Under the pieces are notes generated by a model. That model ran no database searches, was not told where the DNA came from, and saw nothing but the letters and a program-made list of their open reading frames with translations. A program made the translations under genes and the position numbers. A stretch of 20,447 bases of DNA from Bodo saltans (Eukaryota > Euglenozoa > Kinetoplastea > Eubodonida > Bodonidae): contig CYKH01002032.1 of NCBI GenBank assembly GCA_001460835.1, forward strand, positions 1-20,447. Reading direction: 5' to 3'. Below are positions 1-8,851 of the stretch, one piece after another. Within the stretch, counting starts at the first letter, position 1. Every line of letters starts with the position of its first letter.

Positions 1-303
1 GAGAAGTATCCCCTCACTACAACCACTGGTGCTACGAGGGTGCGTGAAATGGTGGTCCTCCGAAGGCAACAGCTAGAACACAAGTCCGCGGAAGCAATGA
101 AGACTGCTCGGACGACGGCACGACGTGCTGTGCCTTCTGAATGGTATGATGAAACCCGTGGCCCGCTGAATCCTAAATTTTTGAAGGCAATGCAGCCACA
201 CTACGATGTTGCGATTACGGAGCTGCCGAGGCGTCCGTTGGATTACAAGAGCTGGGTTTCACAAACGCAGATTGGATCTGAGAAGGAAACCAGCTCGAAT
301 TGA
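1..303 (+). CDS. C-terminal part of an unrecognised protein (partial at 5' end)
   Basis: The frame is open from base 1 and closes at TGA 301-303, giving 100 residues of a C-terminus whose start lies outside the window. A Met at base 40 exists, but the frame continues upstream without a stop, so it need not be the start. The visible part is basic and probably helical at first (several Arg/Lys/Gln stretches), then has a Trp/Tyr/Pro-containing tail with PRRPLDYKSW near the end. I do not recognise the family and see no membrane segment or catalytic motif. It is followed by a 175-base gap that contains the trans-splice signal of the next gene, so it is likely the preceding member of the same polycistronic unit. 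Coding status is supported by strand and position. Function is unknown. Confidence 0.65.
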   Translation, partial: EKYPLTTTTGATRVREMVVLRRQQLEHKSAEAMKTARTTARRAVPSEWYDETRGPLNPKFLKAMQPHYDVAITELPRRPLDYKSWVSQTQIGSEKETSSN

Positions 304-400
304 AGAAGTATGTGTGAATGTGTTTCTGCACAATTCCAAAACGTGCAATTGTGATTCAGCAATTGATCTGCTTGTGTGACCCAGAGACTTGTGCCCACGA

Positions 401-440
401 TTCTTTTCTTTTTTTTTTTGGATCTTTTTTGCTCGTCAAG
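401..440 (+). promoter_or_regulatory. Predicted spliced-leader acceptor for the EF-hand gene
   Basis: A long pyrimidine tract at 401-430 is followed by AG at 439-440. The first ATG downstream is 479, the chosen start. A second AG at 477-478 directly abuts the ATG and would leave no gene-derived 5' UTR, so 440 or 446 is the likelier site. Confidence 0.55.
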
Positions 441-478
441 CGGTCAGTCAAAAAAATCTTTGAAGTTGTTTTTATTAG

Positions 479-3124
479 ATGGTCACCTCCCCTCGTGTGC
501 CTCCACATAAATCAGCGGCGCATGATCAGCTACAATTAAGTTCTTCCATGAGATCGAATCGAATTATGCGTCCTGGCACTGCACCTGCACGACCACCACC
601 ACCTCCTCCAGTAGGTTCATTAGACAAGAACAAATCCGTTTCCTTCCGGCGAGCGTCGTTCGTGAATCGAAACACAAGCAGTAGTGCCAGTAAAGGAAAG
701 TCTGAGGATCAGCTGTTAGATTTCTCTGACGTCTTCAGCAGCATGACGTTAGGCCCTCATCAGTCTCTCACAACAAGCGAACTCGAGTCCATCAGATCCT
801 GTTGGGAATCAATTGTAGTGAACAAGTATCGAAGCACGATCGAATCAAAAGATGAACTCCTGGGAATGTTTCAAGCCCTTAATGTGAATTTCCTGCCGGA
901 AGTCGAAGCCCAAACTCTCCGATTGTTTGCGTCTACGCAGTACCGATCAAGGGTAGAATTTGACGACTTTGTGAGTCTCGTCGGTCAGTGTAAAATGCTT
1001 CACCTACAGCATATGAAAGAGAACCCGCAGCTTTGCGACGACCTTGTGGATGCGTTTGTTGCACTAGGCGGCCAGTGGGATACAAAAGGATCACTCGACA
1101 ACGATAAGATGCGACGCACCATCAAGCAGTACGACTTGAAGATCGACTTCGATCGATTCTTAGAAACTGTTGACACTGATGGTAATGCCGAAGTAGACTT
1201 CGATGAATTCAAGATGCTCGTTGACGAAAGTCAAAGTCGCCAACAGCCTGAAGACATTGACATCGCAGGTGAGGGTTCCTCCACAACTCTTATCAGGCAA
1301 ACGTCAGGAAACTCCTTCAGCGTTGGTCTCGCCGAAGAAGTGAGCCCAACGCTCTCAGATGCAAGCAGCTCCGCACATCACTTTCAACCGACTGGCAACT
1401 CTTCACCTCACTCGATGCTTTTGCAAGCGAAGCAGCGAAAAGTAATTCCCACGCCTCTCAATCAATCTGATGTTGACGCTGGACCATCAGCAGAACTTCA
1501 CCACAGCAGTGGAGGAGTCAGCAAACACACAAGCGTGGCGGATCTGGGGTCCACAAAGATGCCCTCCATGCAGCAGCAGCGCTACCCTAGTGTCTATCAC
1601 AGCGGCACTCATCATTCTTCCACTGTTGATCCGAGCTCTCCCCTCACAGCTGCGGGCTCAGCTGGCTCAGGCCAGTGGACTGCAAGCAGTACAAAGAAGG
1701 AGCACGGCCATCACCCCCATCACAAACATTCCCATCACCATCATGGCACCGGAAATCCCTCTGGAGGTGGAGGAGTGAAAGGAGCTGGCTCCCCCACTCG
1801 CTCATTTGATCCCTTGACAAGGTTAGCACACAAAGTTGCCTCAGTTGTGTCGAGACCCTCCCCATCAGTAGCTACAGAAGGAGAGCTGTCAATTCCTAAA
1901 CCACTGGCAGTTGGGACCCTTTATCATGAATTGAGTAAAGCCATCACCAGCGTCTGGGATATTGCATCGTTCCGTGAGCGCTGTGCGCAAACAATGCGCA
2001 GCGCTGATCGCAGCGGGAACGACCCCCAACAAGCTTCAGATCATCCAAGTGCTTCCACTGCTCCCAATTCTCGACCAACATCAGCGGGCCATGATCGCTT
2101 TTCCGCGGAGGTTGCGGGAGCCGTGAATGCACACAAACTTCGACATAAGGACAGCGCCTTTATCAATCGGATGTGTGCGGAACGAAAGAGCAAAGAAGCC
2201 AACGCTGAAGAACATCGCGCAGCCATTGAAGAACGCAAACTGTTGGAAACGCGTGAAAAGAAATTGCGCAAACGCCGCGCGGAATTAAAGGACAAAGCTG
2301 TGGCTCATGTGATCTCAGCAGTTCCCGGGATGTTGGCGCCTTCGTCCAATTCCCCAGAAGCTGTTGCACGTGCAAGAAGCGCGTCGATGGGGTCTTCGTC
2401 AAATCTGCGAGATTTATCTGTTCGCTCGAGCTCAATGAATCGTCGCCGCTCTGCGGCACTGACCACAGCAATGATCGAGCCCACAATACCTGAGGGGCTT
2501 GGCAATGACGATGACGACGGTGTTGGATCTGTCTATTCTACCTCCTCTTCGCAACGATCCGACGACGAGAAGCGTGTTGCATTCAATTTTGTTCACTTGA
2601 TGAAATCTGGCAGGTCAACGCCAGTGATGGATTCTATCGATGGCACCGAACAAATGAGCTACAGTGCGGAGGGAGGAGCTATGCCCAACAAGCAGCAGCT
2701 TCCTTTCCCGCCCTCCACCACCGGTGGAAGGCGACGACAGTCAACCCAACAGCAGCAGAAAGCTGCCCTCGGCTATGGCGCCTCAAGTGCTGGAGGAGCG
2801 TCATCACCACTTACAAAAACACTTGCAAAGATTAAACTTCGTGAGCGGCTGTTCCTGTTGGCCCAGCCAACGATGCGTCTAGGAGGAAATTCGAACCAAG
2901 TTCGCCTTGAACGTGTTCGACCAAACCCTGAGCAAGATGAAGCTGCCAAAGCAAAAGCACGAGTACCGCAAGTTCCAGCGGCCAAACTAACCCCCCGCAT
3001 GCGTGCACGCGTTGCAGGCTTGACGGTAGGTGAGAAAAAGGAAGTTTGCCGCGTAGATGAGGCGGGCCACGAGCGCAACGAGCTTAACGCCAAGTTATAT
3101 GAATGCTACCATGGAAGATTCTAA
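479..3124 (+). CDS. EF-hand protein with long low-complexity regions, 881 aa
   Basis: The N-terminus is disordered with a proline run (about residues 33-45). Residues about 95-250 form a calmodulin-like helical region. Its last unit, 232-243 (DTDGNAEVDFDE), matches the 12-residue EF-hand calcium loop with Asp 1, 3 and 9, Asn 5 and Glu 12; earlier units look degenerate. The middle is Ser/Thr/Gln/Gly-rich with a His-rich patch near 408-423. A strongly charged helix (about 567-609, Glu/Lys/Arg) may be coiled coil. The last 100 residues are basic and less repetitive, so they are probably a conserved C-terminal module. ATG 479 is the first after the predicted acceptor; an internal ATG at 548 is an alternative. 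Calcium binding is inferred from the loop only. A cytoskeletal or flagellar role would suit the composition but is not shown. Confidence 0.85.
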   Translation: MVTSPRVPPHKSAAHDQLQLSSSMRSNRIMRPGTAPARPPPPPPVGSLDKNKSVSFRRASFVNRNTSSSASKGKSEDQLLDFSDVFSSMTLGPHQSLTTSELESIRSCWESIVVNKYRSTIESKDELLGMFQALNVNFLPEVEAQTLRLFASTQYRSRVEFDDFVSLVGQCKMLHLQHMKENPQLCDDLVDAFVALGGQWDTKGSLDNDKMRRTIKQYDLKIDFDRFLETVDTDGNAEVDFDEFKMLVDESQSRQQPEDIDIAGEGSSTTLIRQTSGNSFSVGLAEEVSPTLSDASSSAHHFQPTGNSSPHSMLLQAKQRKVIPTPLNQSDVDAGPSAELHHSSGGVSKHTSVADLGSTKMPSMQQQRYPSVYHSGTHHSSTVDPSSPLTAAGSAGSGQWTASSTKKEHGHHPHHKHSHHHHGTGNPSGGGGVKGAGSPTRSFDPLTRLAHKVASVVSRPSPSVATEGELSIPKPLAVGTLYHELSKAITSVWDIASFRERCAQTMRSADRSGNDPQQASDHPSASTAPNSRPTSAGHDRFSAEVAGAVNAHKLRHKDSAFINRMCAERKSKEANAEEHRAAIEERKLLETREKKLRKRRAELKDKAVAHVISAVPGMLAPSSNSPEAVARARSASMGSSSNLRDLSVRSSSMNRRRSAALTTAMIEPTIPEGLGNDDDDGVGSVYSTSSSQRSDDEKRVAFNFVHLMKSGRSTPVMDSIDGTEQMSYSAEGGAMPNKQQLPFPPSTTGGRRRQSTQQQQKAALGYGASSAGGASSPLTKTLAKIKLRERLFLLAQPTMRLGGNSNQVRLERVRPNPEQDEAAKAKARVPQVPAAKLTPRMRARVAGLTVGEKKEVCRVDEAGHERNELNAKLYECYHGRF

Positions 3125-3327
3125 ACGTGTGAGTAGCGTGTCATTTTGACTGACGATGTACCAGCGTAGTTTCTGTAGAAATGTCATTTGCCGCTCTGTG
3201 AGCAGGAAGTTTGTACAATTAGAGAGTGGAATTTGGTGACCCGTGCGTGACCCACTACATTTGAATTTTACGTGATGCTGTTGAAGGGATTTCTCTCGCC
3301 TTTTTCAGACAGACAGGAATCGTTGAA

Positions 3328-3339
3328 TTATTTTTTTAG
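3328..3339 (+). promoter_or_regulatory. Predicted spliced-leader acceptor for the CEP104-like gene
   Basis: A T-rich tract ends in AG at 3338-3339. No ATG occurs before the chosen start at 3378, giving a 38-base 5' UTR after the leader. Confidence 0.55.
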
Positions 3340-3377
3340 AAGACAATCTCAGGCACACGTCACTCAGCTAGAGCACA

Positions 3378-6215
3378 ATGACTGCCCAAGAAGCCGGTCC
3401 TCGCATTCCGTACGAAATTGTGTACTGCTCCAGTGAAGACGAGCCGTTCCCTGTCACAGAACTTCTTAAAGAAGACGATGCCCCCGGGCACCGCGGTTGG
3501 CAAACGGCCAAGAACCCAAAGTACCCTCAATCCCTCGTACTGCGGTTTTACGGTGACGTGGACCTTCGTCAAATCCAAATTCTTTCTCACGAATGCAAAA
3601 TTGCGTCAAAAGTAGAAGTGCGAGTGTTTTCTCTTCGAGATAACGGCATCGACCCTGATACGAGCCCAAACAACATCCCGTCTTTCAGAGACGTAAGATT
3701 CGTCAAACTGGGATCTGTCGGGTTCAATAGCAATGAGAAATCAAAGTACAGAAGCAAGGAACGCAAGACGGTCCACTTAAAGTCAACAGCTTATTTCCTG
3801 AAGCTCAACTTTCAAAAATGTCACACAAACAACTTCAACACCAATCTGCAAGTCGGTGTATACAGTGTTGTCTGCTGCGGCTACCCACTTTCCCAAGTGC
3901 CGTTTCACGTGGATCCGGCAATGGTGCCCCCTGTTGTTCATCAACACGATGGACAGTATGAAGTTGACCCTCGGCGATCAGAGTCAGCGATGAGCGAACA
4001 CGGCCTACCACCGATTCAAGGAGCCCGCGCTGGTGCTCACCCTAACTGGCAACAGCAACAGCAGCAGCCACAAAAAGGCCCTAGAGTGAGCAGCGGTTAC
4101 ACACCACCAGTACATGGCGGCTATGCAAATAACATGCAACCAGGTGCAGTGTACGGGTATCACAGCGCTCCCACTGGTGGTGCCGAGGGCAACAACTCCT
4201 ACGATCATCAGTACTACACACCCACCGCCCCCTCACTGACAACGCCTCAACCCTCAAGGCTGCCTCCAATCCACGCTCAAGGCGGGTACAACAAAAACGT
4301 GCAATTCAACACGCCAAACAATAAACACAACACCGCGCACCCGCATGATATTCCTAGCATTCCCGATTCTCAAGCATCAAACTCTGGCTACACCTACAGA
4401 AGTCAGTCGATTGTAGATTTTGACGTCATCTACAGCAGTAGGACGGAGGAACTTGTTCGCCTCAAGGCCAAAGCGGTTGATGAGGAAGACTTCGACGAGG
4501 CAAAAGAATGCAAAGATGCGTTAAAACATCTCCACCACGCCGCACAGCATTTGTACGAGCTAGAGCGCCAAAAGGTGCGTTGTATCTACAGCGAGGATTT
4601 CGATGAAGCAAAGCATTTTAAGAACGAGATGGACCAGTATCTGGGCGACTTGTACGTGACAATCCCTGACGGTGCTGAAAGGTTCCTTGGTGGTGCCCCA
4701 TCTGGCGCACCTGGAGGCAGCAGCAATCAGAACTCTCCGGACAGTAAGAAGTACGCCAAACAGAACAGTGCAGGACCAACGAGCGGCGCGCGTCGACGTC
4801 TGAGCGGAGGCCAAGAACGTAAAGGTCCTATCGTAGAAATGCCACCTATTCAGCAACGTCCTCTCGGCGGTGCTGTTGGTGGAGGCGCGAAGCACAACTT
4901 TGAGGAAGAGCCAGTGCGCTCCAAGTACGCCATCGCCATGGCACAGCGACGCGAAGAGCATCCCTCCGACGATGAGGGCGGTGATCAAGGCGACGAAGGG
5001 GCTCCCACGGAATCCGCTGAGTACGACCCAGTCAATCAGTCTGTCGAGACTGCTGGCGGCCAACACCACCACAACAACAACGGCAATTACGAAGACGACA
5101 ACGTCTCAGCTCAAGTAGACGACGATGCGAACAATATTTCTGGTATTGCCATCATCGACACGTTCGACGTGAATTCAATGCAGAAATGGGAGCAGGACGT
5201 GTACAAGGCGATTCACGCGGAGGCTGGGGACGACACCCCTGCCCAACCCCTCCCTCCCAATGGAGCTCATGTTGAGGCTGCTGAGTGCATTCGAGTTCTT
5301 GGCAACTACGTCACTGCATGCTTGCTATCAAAGAAATGGAAATTGCGTGAGGCCGCCATCAAAGCGCTCATCAACGGACTGCCGTCACCGCTGTACCCGA
5401 ACGTCGCCATTCCGAATGTCGTTCAAGTGATCTTAAAGTTCTTCGAGATGAAGGGCTACGGATTGCAGGACACCATCGGAAACATCTTTCTAGTGACGTG
5501 CGTCTTTGTGCAAAACACGTTGCAAGACCGATACGAGTGTTTGAACGCCGTGCTTCCGCAAGTTCTTAACCTTCTCCCTCGATTTATTTCGAGAGCCGGA
5601 GATGCAAACCAAAAAACTCGTGACGAAGCTGCTGCAACGGTGTTAGCCTTTGCCCTCAGCAATGAAGTCGGTGCTCACTATGTTATTGGTATTATTCTTG
5701 CCGACCCTATCGACCAAGACAAGCGACGAATTCCCCTTTCCAACCACCGAGTTCAGGTCGCAAGATTGAACTTGTGGCAGCAAGTCCTCAACAGTTCAAA
5801 ACTGAGCTTGACGCCATCAGTAGTTGATGCAAGCATGAACAAACTACTGATACCGTGCCTCAACCACAACAGTAATGAAGTGCGTGACTTGGCCGTGAGC
5901 ATCGTGTCCACGCTGCTGGAGGGAGGACTTGGCTCGTCGCTGGACTTGTCGAAATACGTTTCGCAGATTAGCAACCCAACAGTGAAAGCGTCGTTGGAGA
6001 GTAAGGTTGGTGGGTCGTCCTCTGGCGGGAGTTCCAACTCTGCACAGCGAAGCTCCGCTGGAAAGCAAAGGAATACTTCTGCGACTAGGCAGCGAAGCGG
6101 GTCTGCGGGAAAGCAGCGAAATAACTCTGCACCTCGGAAAGCCCAAAACAGATCCGCTGCGCCTCACAACAATCATCAACAATCCTCTGGTGTCGCTGAC
6201 GATGATGACGTGTAG
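3378..6215 (+). CDS. CEP104: CEP104/FAP256-like ciliary-tip protein
   Basis: The domain order matches CEP104, a microtubule plus-end and ciliary-tip protein. Residues 1 to about 165 are the N-terminal jelly-roll-like domain (family-like stretches at LVLRFYGDVDLRQIQILSHE and in the FLKLNFQKCHTNNFN region). A Gln/Pro/Tyr-rich linker spans about 190-345. A helical pair at about 348-428 carries two UVR-like EDFDEAK motifs, the equivalent of the paired EEYDTAQ/EDYDTAK motifs of animal CEP104. An acidic, Asn/His-rich linker follows. A TOG-type helical-repeat domain at about 629-875 should bind tubulin. The tail (about 876-945) is Ser/Arg/Gln-rich with loosely repeated SAGKQRN-like units and ends in DDDDV. 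The C-terminal cysteine zinc-finger array of animal CEP104 is absent; I see no CxxC clusters. The family call is confident, but the exact ortholog is not proven. Confidence 0.88.
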   Translation: MTAQEAGPRIPYEIVYCSSEDEPFPVTELLKEDDAPGHRGWQTAKNPKYPQSLVLRFYGDVDLRQIQILSHECKIASKVEVRVFSLRDNGIDPDTSPNNIPSFRDVRFVKLGSVGFNSNEKSKYRSKERKTVHLKSTAYFLKLNFQKCHTNNFNTNLQVGVYSVVCCGYPLSQVPFHVDPAMVPPVVHQHDGQYEVDPRRSESAMSEHGLPPIQGARAGAHPNWQQQQQQPQKGPRVSSGYTPPVHGGYANNMQPGAVYGYHSAPTGGAEGNNSYDHQYYTPTAPSLTTPQPSRLPPIHAQGGYNKNVQFNTPNNKHNTAHPHDIPSIPDSQASNSGYTYRSQSIVDFDVIYSSRTEELVRLKAKAVDEEDFDEAKECKDALKHLHHAAQHLYELERQKVRCIYSEDFDEAKHFKNEMDQYLGDLYVTIPDGAERFLGGAPSGAPGGSSNQNSPDSKKYAKQNSAGPTSGARRRLSGGQERKGPIVEMPPIQQRPLGGAVGGGAKHNFEEEPVRSKYAIAMAQRREEHPSDDEGGDQGDEGAPTESAEYDPVNQSVETAGGQHHHNNNGNYEDDNVSAQVDDDANNISGIAIIDTFDVNSMQKWEQDVYKAIHAEAGDDTPAQPLPPNGAHVEAAECIRVLGNYVTACLLSKKWKLREAAIKALINGLPSPLYPNVAIPNVVQVILKFFEMKGYGLQDTIGNIFLVTCVFVQNTLQDRYECLNAVLPQVLNLLPRFISRAGDANQKTRDEAAATVLAFALSNEVGAHYVIGIILADPIDQDKRRIPLSNHRVQVARLNLWQQVLNSSKLSLTPSVVDASMNKLLIPCLNHNSNEVRDLAVSIVSTLLEGGLGSSLDLSKYVSQISNPTVKASLESKVGGSSSGGSSNSAQRSSAGKQRNTSATRQRSGSAGKQRNNSAPRKAQNRSAAPHNNHQQSSGVADDDDV

Positions 6216-6340
6216 AATTTGCAAAGAACGAAGAAATACAGAAGAGATAAAGCAGTTTTGTGTTGTTTATTGTACATTGTATGCCGGATGTCCGTCACGC
6301 CGCATTCTGCACTTTCTGCTTGATAGATCCTTTCTTGATA

Positions 6341-6389
6341 TCTCCCATTTTTTTTTGCACTCGTTAATGCAATTCTGATATCACTTTAG
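6341..6389 (+). promoter_or_regulatory. Predicted spliced-leader acceptor for the AAMP-like gene
   Basis: A pyrimidine tract at 6341-6356 is followed, after a short spacer, by CACTTTAG with AG at 6388-6389. The chosen ATG at 6428 is the first after it. Confidence 0.5.
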
Positions 6390-6427
6390 AAACCAATCAA
6401 CCGCGACTAACTTGAAGTAAACATAAC

Positions 6428-7684
6428 ATGAGCCGCAACTCTGACACTGGCTCACAACATCTTGAAGAGGACGATGAAGCCTTCTTAGACCTCGATGACC
6501 CTGAAAACCAGATTCTCGACGACGGTGAGAATGACGCTCCTGTCGAAGACGATGATGACGACGTGCCAGAGGCAGCACCCGAGCCTGTGGAAGAAACAGG
6601 GCCTGCCCCAGTCGACCTCAATGAAGTTGCTGATATTGAGCCCGAGCGCGATGATGCAGTTGCATCGTTCCAAGCACCCGAAAAGAAGCCCCTCCACTGC
6701 GTTCACATCAACCCCACCAATTCATCTATTATTGCGGTTGCAGGCGAAGGCGATGAAGTGTTTATTCTCACTGAACAGGACTCGTCGCTTACGCTCACCG
6801 CCACTCTTCGTGGACACACCGACACCATCACGGAACTCGCCTTCTCTCCCAACGGAGAGATGCTTGCGAGCGGCGGTATGGATATGACCATCCGAATTTG
6901 GAGCTGCGCAACGTGGGAACTACTCCATGTTCTCTCTGATCTCTCAGGTGAAATCGAAACTCTCTTGTGGCATCCCAGCAGCCTTGCGTTGGTTGGCAGT
7001 GCCACTGACGCCCAAGCTGCGTTATGGAACGCAAAGAAGGGAACACTGGCCATGTACTTTGTGGGTCACAGACAAAGCGTCACGTGCACGCTGTGGTCAG
7101 CAGATCACAAAAAGCTGATCACCGGCTCCACAGATGGCTCTATTATTGTCTTCAACCCCAAAACTGGGGAGCAAGAAGTGATGGTGCACAAAGACCTTAG
7201 CCCTGATACTGCCGGCATTTCCTCGATGCGACTTTTCAATGAGGATATTGTGATCGCTGGGTGCGATGATGGTACCATCCACCTCGTCTCCATCACCAAA
7301 GGCAAATCAGTGTCTCATCTTCAGGAAATCCATGAGCAGTGCATTGAGACCATTAGCATCTCCGGCAACGGAAAACTGTACGCAACCTCATCGTGCGATT
7401 GCAAACTTGTTGTGTGGCACTCAGCCGATCACACCAAGCGTGCGGTGTTCGATGTGAAGGAGGCGGTCATCCCTGCCGTGTGGGTGGAGAACTACTTGAT
7501 TGCTGGGTTTAGCGACGGCTGCGTGCGTGTTTGGGACGGCCGCTCAATGGCACCCGATCCAGTGCTCACATGGAAAGGTCATCGTCGCATGATTATTGAC
7601 CTAGTCGTTGACCCAGTTAAGAAGAGGTGTTTCACTGCGTGTGACGATGGCAGCCTGAGACTCTTTGCGCTCCCTGACCAATGA
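6428..7684 (+). CDS. AAMP/Sqt1-like WD40-repeat protein
   Basis: The first 75 or so residues are strongly acidic (runs of Asp and Glu), then WD40 repeats fill the rest, 418 residues in all. Clear repeats include LRGHTDTITELAFSPNGEML at about 127, ending in RIW near 158; GHRQSVTCTLWSADHKKLIT at 213-243; and a last blade at about 382-415. An acidic head before a single WD40 propeller, and a total length near that of animal AAMP, fit the AAMP/Sqt1 family. Yeast Sqt1 is the dedicated cytosolic chaperone of ribosomal protein uL16 (Rpl10), binding it co-translationally through an acidic surface. That role here is inferred from family membership. WD40 proteins are easily confused, so the family is confident but the specific orthology is moderate. 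Confidence 0.82.
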   Translation: MSRNSDTGSQHLEEDDEAFLDLDDPENQILDDGENDAPVEDDDDDVPEAAPEPVEETGPAPVDLNEVADIEPERDDAVASFQAPEKKPLHCVHINPTNSSIIAVAGEGDEVFILTEQDSSLTLTATLRGHTDTITELAFSPNGEMLASGGMDMTIRIWSCATWELLHVLSDLSGEIETLLWHPSSLALVGSATDAQAALWNAKKGTLAMYFVGHRQSVTCTLWSADHKKLITGSTDGSIIVFNPKTGEQEVMVHKDLSPDTAGISSMRLFNEDIVIAGCDDGTIHLVSITKGKSVSHLQEIHEQCIETISISGNGKLYATSSCDCKLVVWHSADHTKRAVFDVKEAVIPAVWVENYLIAGFSDGCVRVWDGRSMAPDPVLTWKGHRRMIIDLVVDPVKKRCFTACDDGSLRLFALPDQ

Positions 7685-7870
7685 GAAACCCGAGATTCAT
7701 ATTTGCGCTGACCGACGGGTGCAGCATCACAAAGCAAACATGCTTTCTGTTATTGTTAAGCCAGCCAGACAACATTCTTATTTTTCGAGTAATGCCCATG
7801 ACTAATCCCATTTTCAGCTTTCAAGGAGTGGAACACTTGGTGAGCAGCCCAAAGTAAGATCATGATTGTA

Positions 7871-7898
7871 CTTCCGCTTTCATGTTGTGCTATTTTAG
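7871..7898 (+). promoter_or_regulatory. Predicted spliced-leader acceptor for the FOP/FOR20-like gene
   Basis: A pyrimidine-rich stretch ends in TATTTTAG with AG at 7897-7898. Two upstream ATGs (7862, 7882) lie before the acceptor and are removed, leaving 7917 as the first ATG. Confidence 0.5.
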
Positions 7899-7916
7899 GG
7901 AACATAACTAACGAGG

Positions 7917-8696
7917 ATGTCAGACGCCACTGGTGATGCAGGCCTTAACACGCAGCTTGCTGACGTCCACAACGAGTTTATGACAGCATTGGTGAACACG
8001 GGACTTCTAGGCAAACTTCGCGCCCAACTGAGAGCAGCCGCGGTGGCGATCATTGACGATGATAAAGTTGCACTTCGAACTCTAGGAAGTCACAATATGA
8101 AAACCGCCACGGACCGCTCAAAAATTGCTCTTCTGTTGATTGAAGACTTCTTGCAATCTAATACCATGAAGCACTCTCTTGGTGTTTTCGTGGAGGAGAG
8201 TAACGTCGGCAGTGTGAAAGCAGAGGAGCGAGAGCAACTTCTCAATCCTATCCAGCAAAGGGCTCCCGGTGGTGCAGCGCAGTCCAGCTCGCTGCTCGAG
8301 ACGCTTATTGGCTTAGCACTGGCCCCAGTTTCTCAGCCCCCCACGTCAACAACAACAGTTGCACCACAGCATTCAGCATCCACCCACCCGCCATCAGCAG
8401 CTCCGTCTCAGCGAGCCCCGTCCCCAGATATTGAGTTCTCTACTACAGTGCCTGCAACACTTGCAAAGAAAGAAGCTTCTTCTGTAGGCGCCACCAGCTC
8501 TGGGGGCAGTCGCCGAGGCTCTGCGTCTGCACCAGCCGATCCCTTAGATGACAGTGTAGAGTACAGCGATCGTAGTGCAAACAGCAGCCTTGACCTCACA
8601 AATTGTCTAGCTGTCGATAGAGTGGCAGTTGTTGCCAAAGCGGCGACCGCAACACGCGGTGGCGGCGGCGAGTCCACATCCGACGATGATTTTTAG
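7917..8696 (+). CDS. FOP/FOR20-like LisH centriolar protein
   Basis: The N-terminal ~100 residues resemble the FOP/FOR20/OFD1 dimerisation region. A helix with TGLLGKLRAQLRAAAVAII corresponds to the GVLxxLKAxLRA segment of FOP and FOR20. A LisH-like helix pair follows at about 62-93 (ALLLIEDFLQSNTMKHSLGV), ending in the usual VFxxE turn. These proteins act at centrioles, basal bodies and the transition zone. After about residue 105 the chain is Ser/Ala/Pro-rich and disordered, ending in an acidic SDDDF tail. Length is 259 residues, between FOR20 (short) and FOP (longer), so I do not choose between them. It lies about 1.7 kb downstream of the CEP104-like gene, another centriole/cilium protein. 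Co-transcription does not prove a joint role. Confidence 0.75.
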   Translation: MSDATGDAGLNTQLADVHNEFMTALVNTGLLGKLRAQLRAAAVAIIDDDKVALRTLGSHNMKTATDRSKIALLLIEDFLQSNTMKHSLGVFVEESNVGSVKAEEREQLLNPIQQRAPGGAAQSSSLLETLIGLALAPVSQPPTSTTTVAPQHSASTHPPSAAPSQRAPSPDIEFSTTVPATLAKKEASSVGATSSGGSRRGSASAPADPLDDSVEYSDRSANSSLDLTNCLAVDRVAVVAKAATATRGGGGESTSDDDF

Positions 8697-8789
8697 AAAC
8701 ACTTCTTCTCTCCCCATTTACAAGTTAGAAAAAAATTATCACACCTAAACCTGTGCGGTGGTATCGGTGCAATCGTTCTGTATAATGCT

Positions 8790-8819
8790 CCCTTCTTTGG
8801 TTATTTCCGTTCATATCAG
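8790..8819 (+). promoter_or_regulatory. Predicted spliced-leader acceptor for the SDR locus
   Basis: A C/T-rich tract at 8790-8812 ends in CATATCAG (AG 8818-8819), 32 bases before the ATG at 8852. A second tract with AG at 8845-8848 would leave almost no 5' UTR. Confidence 0.45.
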
Positions 8820-8851
8820 CGTTAATAATCCTTTTTTCTGACGAAGAGCAA

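Noticed and set aside
318-539. 73-codon ORF across the first intergenic gap
   Set aside because: It is composed of the T-rich splice signal, has no ATG supported by an acceptor, and overlaps the start of the EF-hand gene.
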